Translations under genes and position numbers: made by a program | From: Fistulifera solaris | Taxonomy: Eukaryota > Bacillariophyta > Bacillariophyceae > Naviculales > Stauroneidaceae | Reading direction: 5' to 3' | Length of the DNA stretch: 64,000 bases | Assembly: GCA_030295235.1 (NCBI GenBank) | Contig: AP026131.1 | Location: 868,001 to 932,000 of the forward strand | Shown: positions 1-10,442 of the stretch, in pieces | How positions within the stretch are numbered: the stretch's first letter is position 1 | How the letters are laid out: every line of letters begins with the position of its first letter | The notes under the pieces: model-generated | What the model was told of the DNA's origin: nothing | The model's database searches: none | What the model saw: only the letters and a program-made list of their open reading frames with translations

Positions 1-864
1 ATTCGCGAATGTCATTCGAACAAGCTTTGTGGGTCGATGCGATCCCTCTGTCTCTTTCATTGTTCTAAGCTTGGAAGACTTCGGGTGACGGGGTGGTGCG
101 TGAAAAAGAAAGTTGTTGGTCAAGCTGAGTTCGGTTCGATGCGGTAAATCACCCAACAAGCGATTCATGTAATTAGGAGAATTCCACCGTGCGACTGTTT
201 TCAAAACAGCTGGATCATTATCGACGATGAAAGGGAGACGGGCTTCTCGGTACGCGATAGCCTTGTAAGAATCACGCTGATAATCGAAAATGCAGAGAGA
301 ATTGTGATGTAAAAAGACCTGATTTCCATCGTTTTCAATGAAAGATGGCGGATCGATATCGTCTGCGGGCCATTTTTCTACTATCGCAGTAGTTTTCCAA
401 GTGAACGGATAGCCAATTGGAGGCTTATCAGGACAGTTGTAAGTGTCGTAATTTGCACCATCGTATGATTTGAAGTCTCTCTTGAACTTCCGTACGTCTT
501 TCAGTTCCTCCTCAAGCTTCGCTGAGTCTTCAAAGTACTCATCGATTTCTTTTCGCAGGAGCGCGTAGGTATTTGACCGATCACCTACATACTTAGAAGC
601 ATCCGGTATTTTGTGGCAGTGGGTCGTCATCCAGGTCCTCATTCGGAGAAAGAGAACTTGTGAGCGAATGCAAGGTGCGAAGACTTTTGTAGAGTCCGAG
701 TCCAGTTACCAAGAGTAATATCAGACTCGCTCCCGATGTATTGCGATATTTGATGACTTTGATAAATCGCGTTCTACGTCTCCGCTTATCGTTATCGTAG
801 ACCCCTCCCTTTGAGAAATTGAGAAATCGCTAGTTTCATATTGCGCGCCTACAAGTCGTTGCAT
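1..864 (-). CDS. Cupin-like (JmjC-related) type II membrane protein, partial at left edge, two frame breaks
   Basis: The reverse strand encodes a clear paralogue of the intact cupin-like gene at 10443-11933. The two share the VGDRSN motif, the YNCP...GYP.(S/T)WKT block, the LCIFDYQ/LCVFDYQ block, LPFIV.NDP and LLGD.PHRTE. The catalytic cupin half lies beyond the left edge. The proposed start is the ATG at 864 (MQRLVGAQYE). A basic stretch (DNDKRRRRTRF) and one hydrophobic segment follow, matching the membrane anchor of the paralogue. The frame changes twice: near 802-805 (a C4 run on the plus strand) and near 609-612 (a T4 run). The second break lies between the conserved DDDPLP and KIPD blocks. 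The two shifts compensate each other. They may be assembly errors or true damage; everything downstream is open to the edge. By analogy it is a lumenal 2-oxoglutarate/iron oxygenase-like enzyme. Confidence 0.75.
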
Positions 865-1345
865 GATGAGCTGACTTGTTGTGCAGGCGGTCTATTGGTT
901 GTACGTTGAACCATGATTGTGGCGGTTTCAAATGATTTCAATGATCAGCTGAGATGAAGTGTTCGTGTTTTGTTCCATTTGAAAGATGAATGAGAACGCC
1001 GAACGCCGATGCCCGCGATGCCGAACATCGAATGACACTACTATTCACGTCATCGTCGCCTTAAATAACCAAAATTGTCTCTATGAAGTTCAAAAATACT
1101 TAGAGCGTTAAGGAGTGACACATAGACCAAATCATTTTAAGTATGCCTTTTTGGCTTCTATGCCCACAAGCCAACGGATATCGCTTCGAGCCGTTGACCA
1201 TCTGGTTGGACTTATCAGTTTTGAGTTTTGACGATCGTATCTTCCCACAGAAAACGTTCACTTTTTTGATCGATTTCGAACTGGAGACGGATTTCAGTTA
1301 TATTGATCATAAATCGACCAGGTCAACCTGCATTCAAGGTTTGCC
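865..1345. promoter_or_regulatory. Divergent intergenic region
   Basis: About 480 bp lie between the minus-strand cupin-like gene and the plus-strand membrane protein, and should hold both promoters. A 68-codon ORF (1143-1349) ends just at the start of the next gene and has no recognisable content. I see no repeat or RNA gene here. Confidence 0.4.
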
Positions 1346-2188
1346 ATGACTGAATCAACGAAAAATTGGAAGAAGATCCTCAGCAGCCCATGGCCTCTCA
1401 TCGGAACTTGGTGGGTCGCCGGCATTCTCTCCATCCTCATTCCGCTCTTTGTTTGGAGGAGTGAGAAGCAAACCTTCTATTCCACTTATGGACAGGCGAT
1501 TGAGTATGAAAACGAGCAACGTGCATATCAAGAGGCTCAAAATGCGAATCAGCAGAACCAGAACGACGATGGTCAAGAGTTGCAGAGCTGGAACTGCGGC
1601 TGGTGGCAGTTCCGATGCCGCAACAACCGTTACACTTACATGAAGGCCTACGGTGATAATGGCAATGGTGAACGCATGGGTATTTACACTCCTAACTGGT
1701 ATAATTACTTGGGCGGCAAGTACGATGATATTGCGAGCCGTGATCGTGAAGCCCTAGGTATGGATTCGTCGGTGGAAAACTCGGGAGCCCTCCGCTTTGT
1801 CTACACATGGTCAGTTCTCGTCTTCTTGGCAGTTTTGGCTTATGGAAGTTACGTTTTTTACAAGCGTCAACCTCTTATGACGTTGAATGTCATGATGGGG
1901 CTGGTTTGGCAGTACGCATTGCTTCTAATGATTGTGATGCCTCAAGGTATCATCAGTACCGAAGAAAGAGATTTGGAGCGCAATGTCTACGGATGGTACG
2001 GACAGATGGGCGTTCTTATGGTCTACTTCAGCTCGGCACAGTTGGTCTTCTGCCCATGTATGGTGTTCATGACCTGGATCAAGTTTATGCTTGAGAAACG
2101 ATTTGGTGAAGTCAAGAAAGACGAAGAAGACGATGCCATGAACTACCACCCTGCTGTCGACAAACCTTACGTTGGAGTCAGCCCGTAA
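1346..2188 (+). CDS. Four-pass membrane protein of unknown function
   Basis: Intact 280-residue ORF starting at ATG 1346. It has four likely membrane segments, at about residues 17-37, 150-172, 178-200 and 220-246. Between the first and second is a ~110-residue loop rich in Gln, Asn, Trp and Tyr, with a Cys/Trp cluster (NCGWWQFRCRNN, residues 83-94). The short C-terminal tail is acidic, then ends in VGVSP. The wide polar loop between one N-terminal and three C-terminal helices suggests a lumenal or extracellular domain stabilised by the Cys pair. I do not recognise a named family. The gene is unspliced and divergent from the cupin-like gene upstream. Confidence 0.7.
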   Translation: MTESTKNWKKILSSPWPLIGTWWVAGILSILIPLFVWRSEKQTFYSTYGQAIEYENEQRAYQEAQNANQQNQNDDGQELQSWNCGWWQFRCRNNRYTYMKAYGDNGNGERMGIYTPNWYNYLGGKYDDIASRDREALGMDSSVENSGALRFVYTWSVLVFLAVLAYGSYVFYKRQPLMTLNVMMGLVWQYALLLMIVMPQGIISTEERDLERNVYGWYGQMGVLMVYFSSAQLVFCPCMVFMTWIKFMLEKRFGEVKKDEEDDAMNYHPAVDKPYVGVSP

Positions 2189-2393
2189 GAACGGCAAGAA
2201 AACGATGGTGAAATTAGCAATTGAATGCAGTTGTTGTAAAACTGGTATTTGATAAGTCCTAAATGAATGTATGCTATGTCTTTCAATGAACCGACGTGTC
2301 TCGTAAACATAAAATTGAATAAAGGTTTTTGTTGTCGATTCTCGGATCACTTTTTCCTGAAGCTAACTGACTAAAAAGCAAGCGCTCACTTTC

Positions 2394-4262
2394 TCACTTC
2401 CTAGCTTCATCTTTTCGGCTCATAGTCTCTAACATGGCCGCAAAGGCTGCTTCTTCGTAAAGTTTCGCCGCATCTTTCTGCTGGCCTTCGGGTTCTGGAA
2501 TACCCATCCAGACTTGGCCAAGCTGCTTAACGGCAGCTGCTCGTTGCTTTCTCGTTTCGGCGTCCACACTTTGATCGAAAAAGACCATTTTGCATGTTTC
2601 ATGAAGCGTCGCCGTAATGTCCACAACCGTGGTTGTCCACAAAATACGCAACATGATAGCATGGGCTTGCTCTTGCAAGGACTTTGCGATTTCCTCCTTT
2701 TCTTCATCCGTCTGGGCTGATTGCATCTTTCTCTCAGCTTCCATTTTCATGTGCATCATATCAAATCCAGCGCGAAGCTTTTCCATATCAGTATCCTGGG
2801 CAGCCTTTCGCTTTTCAAATGCTGCATTCTGACGGGCAGCCCATTCGCTAAGTTTGGGCAGTCCATGTCCATTTTCAATAGATCCTTCATTCATGGTACC
2901 GGCCAAGTTGTAAATCTGTACAGAATACGAAGTGTTCAATGAGACAAGGACTTTTGAGAAAATCCAACATTTGAGTCAAGTACTATACCTTTCCGATTGT
3001 GGTGACAAGCTGGTAACCATAGCTTGTTTTCGACAACTCAATGGCCTCGTTCTTCCACTCGTCTTCAATGACTTCAGTACTGCCTCCAACTTTGCGACTC
3101 TCAACCCACCTTTCTACGCGAGTAGCCAGCTTGAGAGCAAGACGAACCACACGACGCTTCTGTAATTTCCGCGCTGTTGTGATGCTAATTTTCTGGGTGT
3201 CACCCACGGAGGCTGACGTCGCTGTTGCGAAGCGCCCAGTAAAATCATGAAATTTGTCAGAACCAAATAAGAACGCATACAAAAGAGCAGGATCCATGTT
3301 GGACGCATCAGCGCCAGCCAAATCGGTTTTGTCGGCGCTCAGTCCTTGTTTGCCCACCTTGTCGTACCGTTCTCTCAATGTTTCGTCACTGAGAACTTGA
3401 TACGCTTCAGCAACTTCTTTGAATTTGTCCGCCGCCTCCTTATCATCCGTTCCGACTTTGTCGGGATGGTATTTTCGGGCTAGCAAATAGTATTGACGTT
3501 TGATGGCCGACGGCGTTGCGTCGACGGGCACCTCGAGAGCATCATAATAACTCATGTCCTTCACTTGACCTTCGTTCTTTCCTTCACGAATACTGGCATC
3601 AAGTTCTTTCTGGAACATTTCCAAAATATCACTATCATCGTCAGGGACACCTTTCAATGTAGAGGCTTCTTCGGCGGGAAGATCTGTCAAAACCCACTTT
3701 CCTTCGTGTTCATTCCACCACTTCCCTTGACGAGGCGCCACGATACTTTCCGGAGTAGCAATAATACCCCGGGCGACCTGCGAAACTGCTGACACCGCTC
3801 CTTTTGAAAAGAGATAAGCAAATATTGGAAGAGGATCACAGCCGGTTAAAACGAAACGCACCTCCAATCGCCATGGCCGCCGCACCAACCGCGCCTACTA
3901 GGGCGCCTCCCGTCACACCGATGATTCCTCCTAATATCCGCAATGTACACCGGCAGATTGTATATATTCATAGCCGTTTTAAATACCAGGCGGCGTTAGT
4001 GGGCCGATAAGAAAGCGTAATGAATATTTGTAACGTCTCTCCACTTACCTAACAAGCCTCCTTGTCGTAAACCGACCGCCAATCCCATGGTGGGAGCTAG
4101 TACTGCGATACCGGCGGCACCGACAGCGCCTGTCACGATATTCGAGGCGCCGGAGACGACACCTTCTTTCAAACCTTTCGGTTGTCGTGCTTGCAAGATG
4201 GCCGCGAGTTGCTCGGCGGCCTGTTCGCGCTCGCGTTTGAGTTCTTCGGGGCTCTTGTTCAT
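2394..4262 (-). CDS. DnaJ (Hsp40) co-chaperone with DnaJ-X domain, four exons
   Basis: Join on the reverse strand: 4262-4049, 3930-3862, 3800-2989, 2915-2394 (538 residues). All three introns (118, 61 and 73 nt) are GT-AG and keep the frame. The N-terminus (MNKSPEEL) leads into two Gly/Ala-rich hydrophobic stretches that could insert in a membrane. The J domain starts at about residue 175 (YYDALEV) and has the invariant HPD in RKYHPDK. The C-terminal half, with YAFLFGSDKFHDFTGR, VERWVES and the helical tail, matches the DnaJ-X domain of the Caj1/Djp1 type. Such proteins stimulate Hsp70 ATPase. An in-frame ATG at 4367 exists, but the ATG at 4262 has the better context (ACC before ATG). Confidence 0.9.
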
Positions 4263-4679
4263 GGTTGTCGTTCGCACTAAGTAAAAAAAGCGAGTGTGTT
4301 TGCCTTTGTGCTTGTTGCGAATCTTTTTATGAAGGAGTCGGTCGGACGAACTGCGGCATCGTCGCAAGAAAGAACCTCGCAGTCTTTTGGCGCGAGATTT
4401 TCCATCGTTTTTGGGTTCGGGTTGAACCTACTATCTCGCGCTACAGTAATGTAGGAGTGACATCACATAACGACTTAAATACACTGCAGTCCCGGACACA
4501 GCTGAACATTCTTTTTATGTCAAATCGACAATCGCCTTTGCCGAAAACTAACCATCGTTCAAAGAAGAGACTATTTCAATGGGTGCTTTTGTTGCTTGTG
4601 CTATTGATGAATGAGTCATTATACCTGGTAACTGACGTCGTGGGACATGCTCCAACACGTTGTCTACAGCATACATATA
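4263..4679. other. Intergenic 5' flank of the DnaJ gene
   Basis: Probable promoter and 5' UTR of the minus-strand DnaJ gene. I see no RNA gene or coding signal. The inverted-repeat element begins immediately after. Confidence 0.4.
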
Positions 4680-5345
4680 GGGGGCAATCCGCAGAAACTA
4701 ACTCACGGTACTCACAATCCGCAGAAACTAACCGAACATAATACTGCAACTAAAAGCATAGTAAGTTTTCGGCAACTTTTTAAAACATAGTCATAAAGCG
4801 CCAACTTTTTATTACTTTGCACTATGTAGTAGTCTCGAGGAAGGGTTTCAACTACGGCAGTTGCTGTTGCTTCTCTAGCTAGAGAGGTCAATATGCGTCC
4901 GCTTATACGCCATCTCCTCAACCACACGGCGACTTCTTGACTTATGGCAAACTTTACATGTTTATTTGCATCTCGCATAAAAGTTTGCCGTGTCGGTGCC
5001 TTTAAAAATCGTACCTGGTAAAGCGACGTTCTTAAAAACAAAGGGATTGACGAAAAGTTAGGATGTGGAGTCGCTTTTTCTGCGAGTATTTTATAAAGGA
5101 TATAAAACTACCTCAAAGATTAGTATCCACGCTCAACTTTTCCGTTTGGATCTGTGTATAGTGTCAAACTCTTGAGTTACAGTCGCGAAAAATTGGTCCT
5201 TTAGACTGCTTGCCGTCTTTACGTGATAAAGCAAAACGCGATATAGTGGCTATCAGTAGGTGAAAAACTACTGTACCCTTTTCTAGTAGCGTGGTTAGTT
5301 TCTGCGGATTGTGAGTACCGTGAGTTAGTTTCTGCGGATTGCCCC
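4680..5345. mobile_element. MITE-like element with 53-bp perfect terminal inverted repeats
   Basis: Positions 4681-4733 and 5293-5345 are perfect inverted complements (53 bp). They begin GGGGCAATCCGCAGAAACTA. Each arm contains the 15-mer ATCCGCAGAAACTAA twice, separated by a short spacer. A TA dinucleotide flanks both sides (4678-4679 and 5346-5347), if the left end is allowed five G instead of four. This fits a TA target-site duplication. The ~560-bp interior encodes no recognisable transposase; its longest ORF (4712-5041, minus) matches nothing I know. This looks like a non-autonomous Tc1/mariner-type or related TIR element. Confidence 0.75.
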
Positions 5346-5744
5346 TACAGATAGTGTACGTTCGACACCACATGACTCACGTGTCACGGATACGCTACAG
5401 CGCAGCTACCAACTAGGTCTACCGGTACGTAGTACGATGTAAATTCCTATAAAGACGGGCCGAGCTTCGAAACGTCTATTTTATTAAGAAATTTGCCAAT
5501 ATTTGAATTGAAAAGAACAGATCCGTTAATGCGGGGTAAAAATAGTTGAAACACTAAAACCGCAACATCGATTCTACAGCTCGAAATCAAGTAATCGAAA
5601 GCTCCTTGTAAATTCGTGTTGCAAGTCGACAGCTCTACACTCTCTTTCGCAATAGAAATAGAAAATAAACATTGATGGCTCATTACACAGTTTCAAAAGT
5701 AATCTGCTAACGAGCAAAGAAGCAATCGCGACGTGAAGGTTCGT
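5346..5744. other. Intergenic, no recognised content
   Basis: About 400 bp between the MITE and the stop of the minus-strand gene at 5745. AT-rich. I see no gene, repeat or RNA signal. Confidence 0.3.
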
Positions 5745-6287
5745 TCAAGCCTTCACCTTTTTCTTTTGAGGCAGCGAAGATTGGGGCTCTTCATGTCGTT
5801 CTCGAAAGACTTTTCCTCGTTTGCGCTCGCTCTTCTCTTTCGTTAGATCTTCCATCATTTCTTGCACTCCCCGCACCCGAATTTCTTCCTCTTCACTGAG
5901 AACAACCCCATCTTTGACTTTTTTAGCCAATTCCTCCGGTAGAGTATCGTATCCCCTCTCCTTTCCCTCCTCATATGAGATGAATTCATCTTGTTCGACA
6001 AAGGAATACAGCGTCTCGACGTCGTCGTGTCCGTAGTGATATACCAAGTGCGCCAGATTGGCGAGTTTCTTTTTCTTCTTGGCGTCCCCGAACAAATTGT
6101 ACCAGTAAATGTCGCGTACTGGTTTGGGAGGTACATCGAAGGGGTTGACAATCAATATCGGAACAATCTCGTCTTCATCGAATTCACTGGGGCAAAACCC
6201 AATCACCCCGAACATGTCTTTCACGTTGTCGGGTAGTTCGCTCAGTGTCTTTTCTCGTTCCTTTTCGAACCTATCTTGCTCCGTCAT
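5745..6287 (-). CDS. Conserved-looking acidic/basic protein, unknown function
   Basis: Intact ORF of 180 residues from the ATG at 6287 (MTEQDRFEKERE). An in-frame ATG at 6317 would add ten residues. The body holds a hydrophobic core block (DMFGVIGFCPSEF...VPILIVNPFDVPPKPVRDIYWYNLF), then a Lys run (KKKKK), a Glu-rich region and a Lys/Arg-rich C-terminus (PQKKKVKA) that looks like a nuclear localisation signal. No membrane segment or signal peptide. I do not recognise the family. The gene is divergent from the YciI-like gene at 6679. Confidence 0.65.
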   Translation of the reverse strand: MTEQDRFEKEREKTLSELPDNVKDMFGVIGFCPSEFDEDEIVPILIVNPFDVPPKPVRDIYWYNLFGDAKKKKKLANLAHLVYHYGHDDVETLYSFVEQDEFISYEEGKERGYDTLPEELAKKVKDGVVLSEEEEIRVRGVQEMMEDLTKEKSERKRGKVFRERHEEPQSSLPQKKKVKA

Positions 6288-6678
6288 GATCGCCGTTAGT
6301 GTGCAGATGAAATGCACTTGTAGTCAAGCCAAAAAGCCAGAAGTAACGCTTGCAGTTGGCTATTAAAAAGTTTATGTTAGATGTCCATGTCACCCATGAA
6401 ACAAAAATGCAGAGAGCAGAGAGCGCGAGGCTCGTTTTTTGTTTTTGCCGGCGGTATCTTCCTTCCGTTACAGTTAGTCTCAGTGTGAGGTGCGCAGCCC
6501 TTAAACAAGGAGTCACGGTGCGCCAGCCAGCTTCGATAGCGCGGCGGGGGCGCGCTTTTTGCCGCCGCGCGACGAAGATCGCTCGGAAAACATCCGCGGT
6601 GACATGCAATTGAAACATCCTTTTTCATTCACAAAATCAAGAGATCAAACGAATTCACCTTCTTGAAATACGAGGAGT
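6288..6678. promoter_or_regulatory. Divergent promoter region with a GC-rich hairpin
   Basis: About 390 bp between two divergent genes. It holds a strong perfect 9-bp stem: 6539-6547 (GCGCGGCGG) pairs with 6562-6570 (CCGCCGCGC) across a 14-nt loop. The segment is far more GC-rich than its surroundings. No coding signal. Confidence 0.5.
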
Positions 6679-7080
6679 ATGTTCAATCTCGTCAAATCGC
6701 TCACGACGGCCGCTTTCGTAACTTTGAGCAGTCATCCTTTCGGCTCCTACTATTCAACATCACGTCTATTTCGAACCACCACAATCATGTCCGCTCTTCC
6801 CGACAAAATTACCGTCCTCGAATATGCCTACGTCCCGGATGTTCTAGAAAAGCGCGGACCCTATCGTGCCGAGCATTTGGAACTAGCACAGTCGCTGATT
6901 GCGCAAGATCGCTGTCTCGCCGGTGGGCCGTTCACAGACGGCGGCAGTCCACTTGGTGCTTACTTTTGGTTCACCTCGGACGAAGCAGCGCGGGAATTTG
7001 TCGCCAAAGATCCCTACGTGGCCAATGGAATTGTGACGGGACACAAAATTTACGAATGGAGTGTTGTCGTGCAAAAGTAA
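6679..7080 (+). CDS. YciI-like (YCII domain) protein with organellar presequence
   Basis: 133 residues, intact. The domain from about residue 37 (MSALPDKITVLEYAYVPDV) has the YCII layout: an N-terminal strand, R.....H......A......GP, then GA.FWF...EAAREFVAKDPYV..G and a final strand (KIYEWSVV). This family has the dimeric alpha+beta barrel fold; most members have no proven reaction. The first ~36 residues are basic and Ser-rich without acidic residues (MFNLVKSLTTAAF...RLFRTTTI) and look like a mitochondrial presequence. A second ATG at 6787 would give the cytosolic form. Confidence 0.85.
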   Translation: MFNLVKSLTTAAFVTLSSHPFGSYYSTSRLFRTTTIMSALPDKITVLEYAYVPDVLEKRGPYRAEHLELAQSLIAQDRCLAGGPFTDGGSPLGAYFWFTSDEAAREFVAKDPYVANGIVTGHKIYEWSVVVQK

Positions 7081-7254
7081 TGCTGTCGAAAGAAAAGTTG
7101 ACGAAAAGTGACACATGTTCTTTGTGGAATTCTCTGTAGCTAAAGAGGATTGCTGAAAATTCATTGACAAGCAGCCGGGCTTAACGTTTGTAGTTAACAT
7201 GAATTCAAGTTTCTCTACTTGGACTTTCTGAAGCAGGTAGAGCGCAATAGTTGT

Positions 7255-7830
7255 GAGTCCAGAAATTCTGGACCAGTTATTTCGATCCTACCGAGATGCT
7301 ATGCACGTTCTAAAAAGTCCGATCACGGTACTTTGGATCATAACAAAAGCGAATGCACGTTCCAGAACATCTTGAAACTGTGTTTTGATTATACCAGTAA
7401 CGAAAGAAAGTGGGAGTTCTAGAAATTCTGGAAACATAATATTTCTGGTCATACAGAAATTCTGTTGTTGTCCAGAAATTCTGGACCAGTTTTTTCGATC
7501 CTATTGAGATGCTGCACACGTTCTGAAAAGTCCGATCACGGTACTTTGGATCATAACAAACGCGAATGCACGTTCCAGAACATCTTGAAACTGTGTTTTG
7601 ATCAAACCAGTAACGAAAGAAAGTGGGAGTTCCAGAAATTCTGGAAACATAATATATCTGATCATACAGAAATTCTGGACCAGTTTTGTCGATCCTACCA
7701 AAATGCTGCGCACGTTCCAGAAACCCTGTAGACGGTGTTTATAAGATCCTACCGAAATGATGTGCACGTTCCAGATCTTTGGAAACTGTGTTTATGTCGG
7801 TTCATACAGAAATTGTGTTGAGTTTGAGAA
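7255..7830. repeat. Tandem higher-order array of CCAGAAATTCTGG palindromes (locus A)
   Basis: A ~213-bp unit starting at 7259 is repeated at 7472 with high identity, and a shortened third copy starts near 7666. Each unit carries several copies of an odd palindrome of the form CCAGAAATTCTGG or ACAGAAATTCTGT (centres near 7265, 7425, 7459, 7478, 7638 and 7672). In-frame ORFs across the array merely reflect the repeat. Related arrays occur at 27190, 46465 and 62770. Confidence 0.8.
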
Positions 7831-8144
7831 ATTCTAAACCTCCACAACTAACTCGTGAAGTGATACATTGCATTCAGTGCCTACCAGGGCATTATTATAA
7901 AGAGTGGCAATATATTGTTGTTTTGTAGTTGTGACTAGATTTGAAACGACTGACTACTTGTATTCATTCGAAGTTTGATTGAGGATTTTTTTTTGCGTCG
8001 TTTTCTGACTCGTAACTGAAATTCAATCATGTAAAAAGTAATCTACACTTTGAAGTATAGTGGTTCTAAAGAGATGCAAGCGATGAAAAGTGAAACGAAC
8101 GTTTTGGTATTACATCTTCAATACTTCTTGCGTTAGCATTTAGC
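7831..8144. other. Intergenic, upstream of the FAD oxidoreductase
   Basis: About 310 AT-rich bases between the repeat array and the next start codon. Probable promoter and 5' UTR. Nothing else seen. Confidence 0.3.
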
Positions 8145-10195
8145 ATGCTGTCATATCGATGCATTGCTTGTATTTTCTTCCTTTCTGTCACGCGTAGCCA
8201 ATCGCTATCGAATGGTAAAGCAGAAGTAATCGGTGCCGCCGGTCGCATCGGATCGCAATTCCTGCGTCTGGAAGAAGAGTCTCAGGCGATTCCACGAGGA
8301 GTGTGCCCCGGAAGTTGTTCCGCCGCTGGTTTTCCCATCTATATTGCGACACCTTCTAACTGTTGGAATGAATTGTATCAATTGACACCTCCGCATCGGC
8401 GGTCGGATTTAGTCTTTGTCGGCAACGGCTTACCACCCAAAATCGATGATCTCAATGATTTGACACTGGTCGTTCCTCATTATGGCATCTCGCGACCCGG
8501 AGAGAAACCTATTCCACAATGCGACGAGAATCGTATGCTTCCTACTTACTGCTACGGAAGACACGCGCCCCGTGTGCAAAAATTGTTGCAACGCGACAGT
8601 ATTTCTGTCGAGATTGTCGATCAATATAGCGATATTCGAAAGATCGCCAAACGAAAATTGCTGTGGGCGACGTGTATGTGGCTGCTCTGTCATGACAATA
8701 CAACACCTATATCTGTGTCGCAAGTGCATGAAAGGCGTGCTTTGGACTTGCAACAACTAGTCCAAGAGTTGTGGATGCATGCATTGAGTGATGATGCGGA
8801 TGCGGGTGCTGAATTGACAACTACACTAGCCTACTTAAAAAAGTACTCTTTTTCTATCGCGAAAGCGATTCCCAGTAAATCATTGGCTCTGGAGGAAGTA
8901 GAAGACCGGAATGGCTACTTTTGGAGACGCAATTTACAGCCACTTCATGACCAGCTTTTGAAACGAGTGGGCGGAGATCAGATACTTGATCGGGTTCAAA
9001 ACTCCTTTACAGAAGGTCCAGCTGAACCGCATTCGTTTTTGCATACGATACCCATACCGCATTTGAATATGACAGTATATGGCACTCGTCAAAGCGGAAC
9101 TCAATCACCCCATACGGTTCTCATCATCGGTTCAGGTATTATGGGGCGTTCGATAGCTCTTAATCTCCAACGACGAGGCATTCGGAAAATCATCATGGTC
9201 GACCCCAGTCTACCAGAGATCACCCAAACCACCAAAGGTTCTTGGGCCTGGATTAATGCAAACCAAAAGCAGCCAGATCATTATCGTTGTATCAATCAGC
9301 TGGGAATGATGGCTTGGCGAAGAGATAGTGCTCTGTCTGACTTAGTAGAATGGAAAGGAAGTGTGGTGAAGGTTTCGTCTCCGCTAGACCCGCAATTCCT
9401 TCACGGCTATGGCGCAGAAGGACCTTTGTCGATTGATGTGCTGCAGCAACTAGAGCCTTCCGGAAATTTCTCCTCGCCTGGTTGCTACTACTATCATTTT
9501 CGAGACGAAGGAAGTGTGGACCCCTCAGTCGCGTGCATTGCTTTGCAAAAGGCGATGCATCAATCAGAGATCAGCTATGTCAGCGAAACGGTTGTCGAGT
9601 ATTGGAGGGACACAGAGGGGAAAGTTATCGGAGTCGTGATGGAGAATGGAACGAAGGTCAGTGCGGACGTTGTAGTTGTTGCAGCAGGGACAGGGAGTTC
9701 GACACTGGCAAAGATTCCTATGCAGCACAGTCCAGGGAGGATTGCCTTTGCCAGCAGTGCTGGTAAAGCACTTCGTAAGATAATTGTCGACACCGTGGCC
9801 GAGTCCCATGTCCTTCAGCGCCGAGACGGGACCATCGTTGCTGGGGGCGGGTATTTACAGGTGGGAGGATCGTCGGGTCGTCCCGATCCAAAGTGGTTTT
9901 CGAAGGATGCTAGTTCCATTGCAGACGCACTCTTTGAAGCTGCCGAACAACTTACGCCTGGGACTCTTCCGAACACCAATCTGTGGAAGAAGCCAATCGA
10001 CCGATTCCTCAGGACGGCTTACCGGTTACGGGATGGGTGGAGCCGGGACTCTATGTTGCGGTCACTCATTCCGGTATTACGCTAGCACCATTCTTGTCCG
10101 CGTTAGTTGCTATCGAAATAACGGACGGTGCGGAGTTGGCTATTTTGAAGCCATATCGGGCTTTGCGTTTCCAGCTGAAAGAATCGACCAAGTAA
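8145..10195 (+). CDS. FAD-dependent oxidoreductase (DAO family) fused to an N-terminal Rossmann-like domain; one frame break
   Basis: The ORF starts at ATG 8145 with a hydrophobic leader (YRCIACIFFLSVTRS). Residues ~25-330 begin with a Rossmann-type nucleotide-binding motif (EVIGAAGRIGSQFLR) and a strand like those of 6-phosphogluconate-dehydrogenase-type folds (RSDLVFVGNG). The second half is a D-amino-acid-oxidase-type FAD domain: the dinucleotide motif VLIIGSGIMGRSIA, then MVDP, GSWAWIN, and VVVAAGTGS near the end of the FAD fold. At 9960-9962 (a G3 run) the frame changes. The conserved C-terminus (RPIPQDGLPVTGW...GLYVAVTHSGITLAPFLS) is read in the next frame to the stop at 10195. One extra G would restore it. 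The substrate is unknown. Without the fix the protein ends at 10085 and lacks the last conserved FAD-binding strand. Confidence 0.8.
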
Positions 10196-10442
10196 ATACG
10201 TCTTACGTTTGCGGACTGCGCTGCTATTTGTCGAATGAGGATCAAGGGCACGCGGACCTGTAGGCTGATGCGCAGAATCGTGCTCGCTCGAGCTGCGCAA
10301 ACGCCGCTTCCACATGCTTTGTGCAGCTGCAAGGCTAGGATTCCCCGTGCTGCCGACCCTTGCTACGAAGCGATGCTATCTACAAGCAGTAGAGAATATT
10401 ATTATAGTGTAAATATGAATAAATTAACAAAGAAAGTGTTAG

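Noticed and set aside
4712-5041. 109-codon ORF inside the first MITE as a possible transposase
   Set aside because: Too short, no DDE or helix-turn-helix pattern visible.
7219-7731. Pair of similar ORFs (67 and 88 codons)
   Set aside because: Their similarity comes from the ~213-bp tandem repeat, not from a gene family.
7255-7830. CRISPR-like array
   Set aside because: Repeats are palindromes in AT-rich eukaryotic DNA with conserved spacers, no cas genes and no unique spacers.
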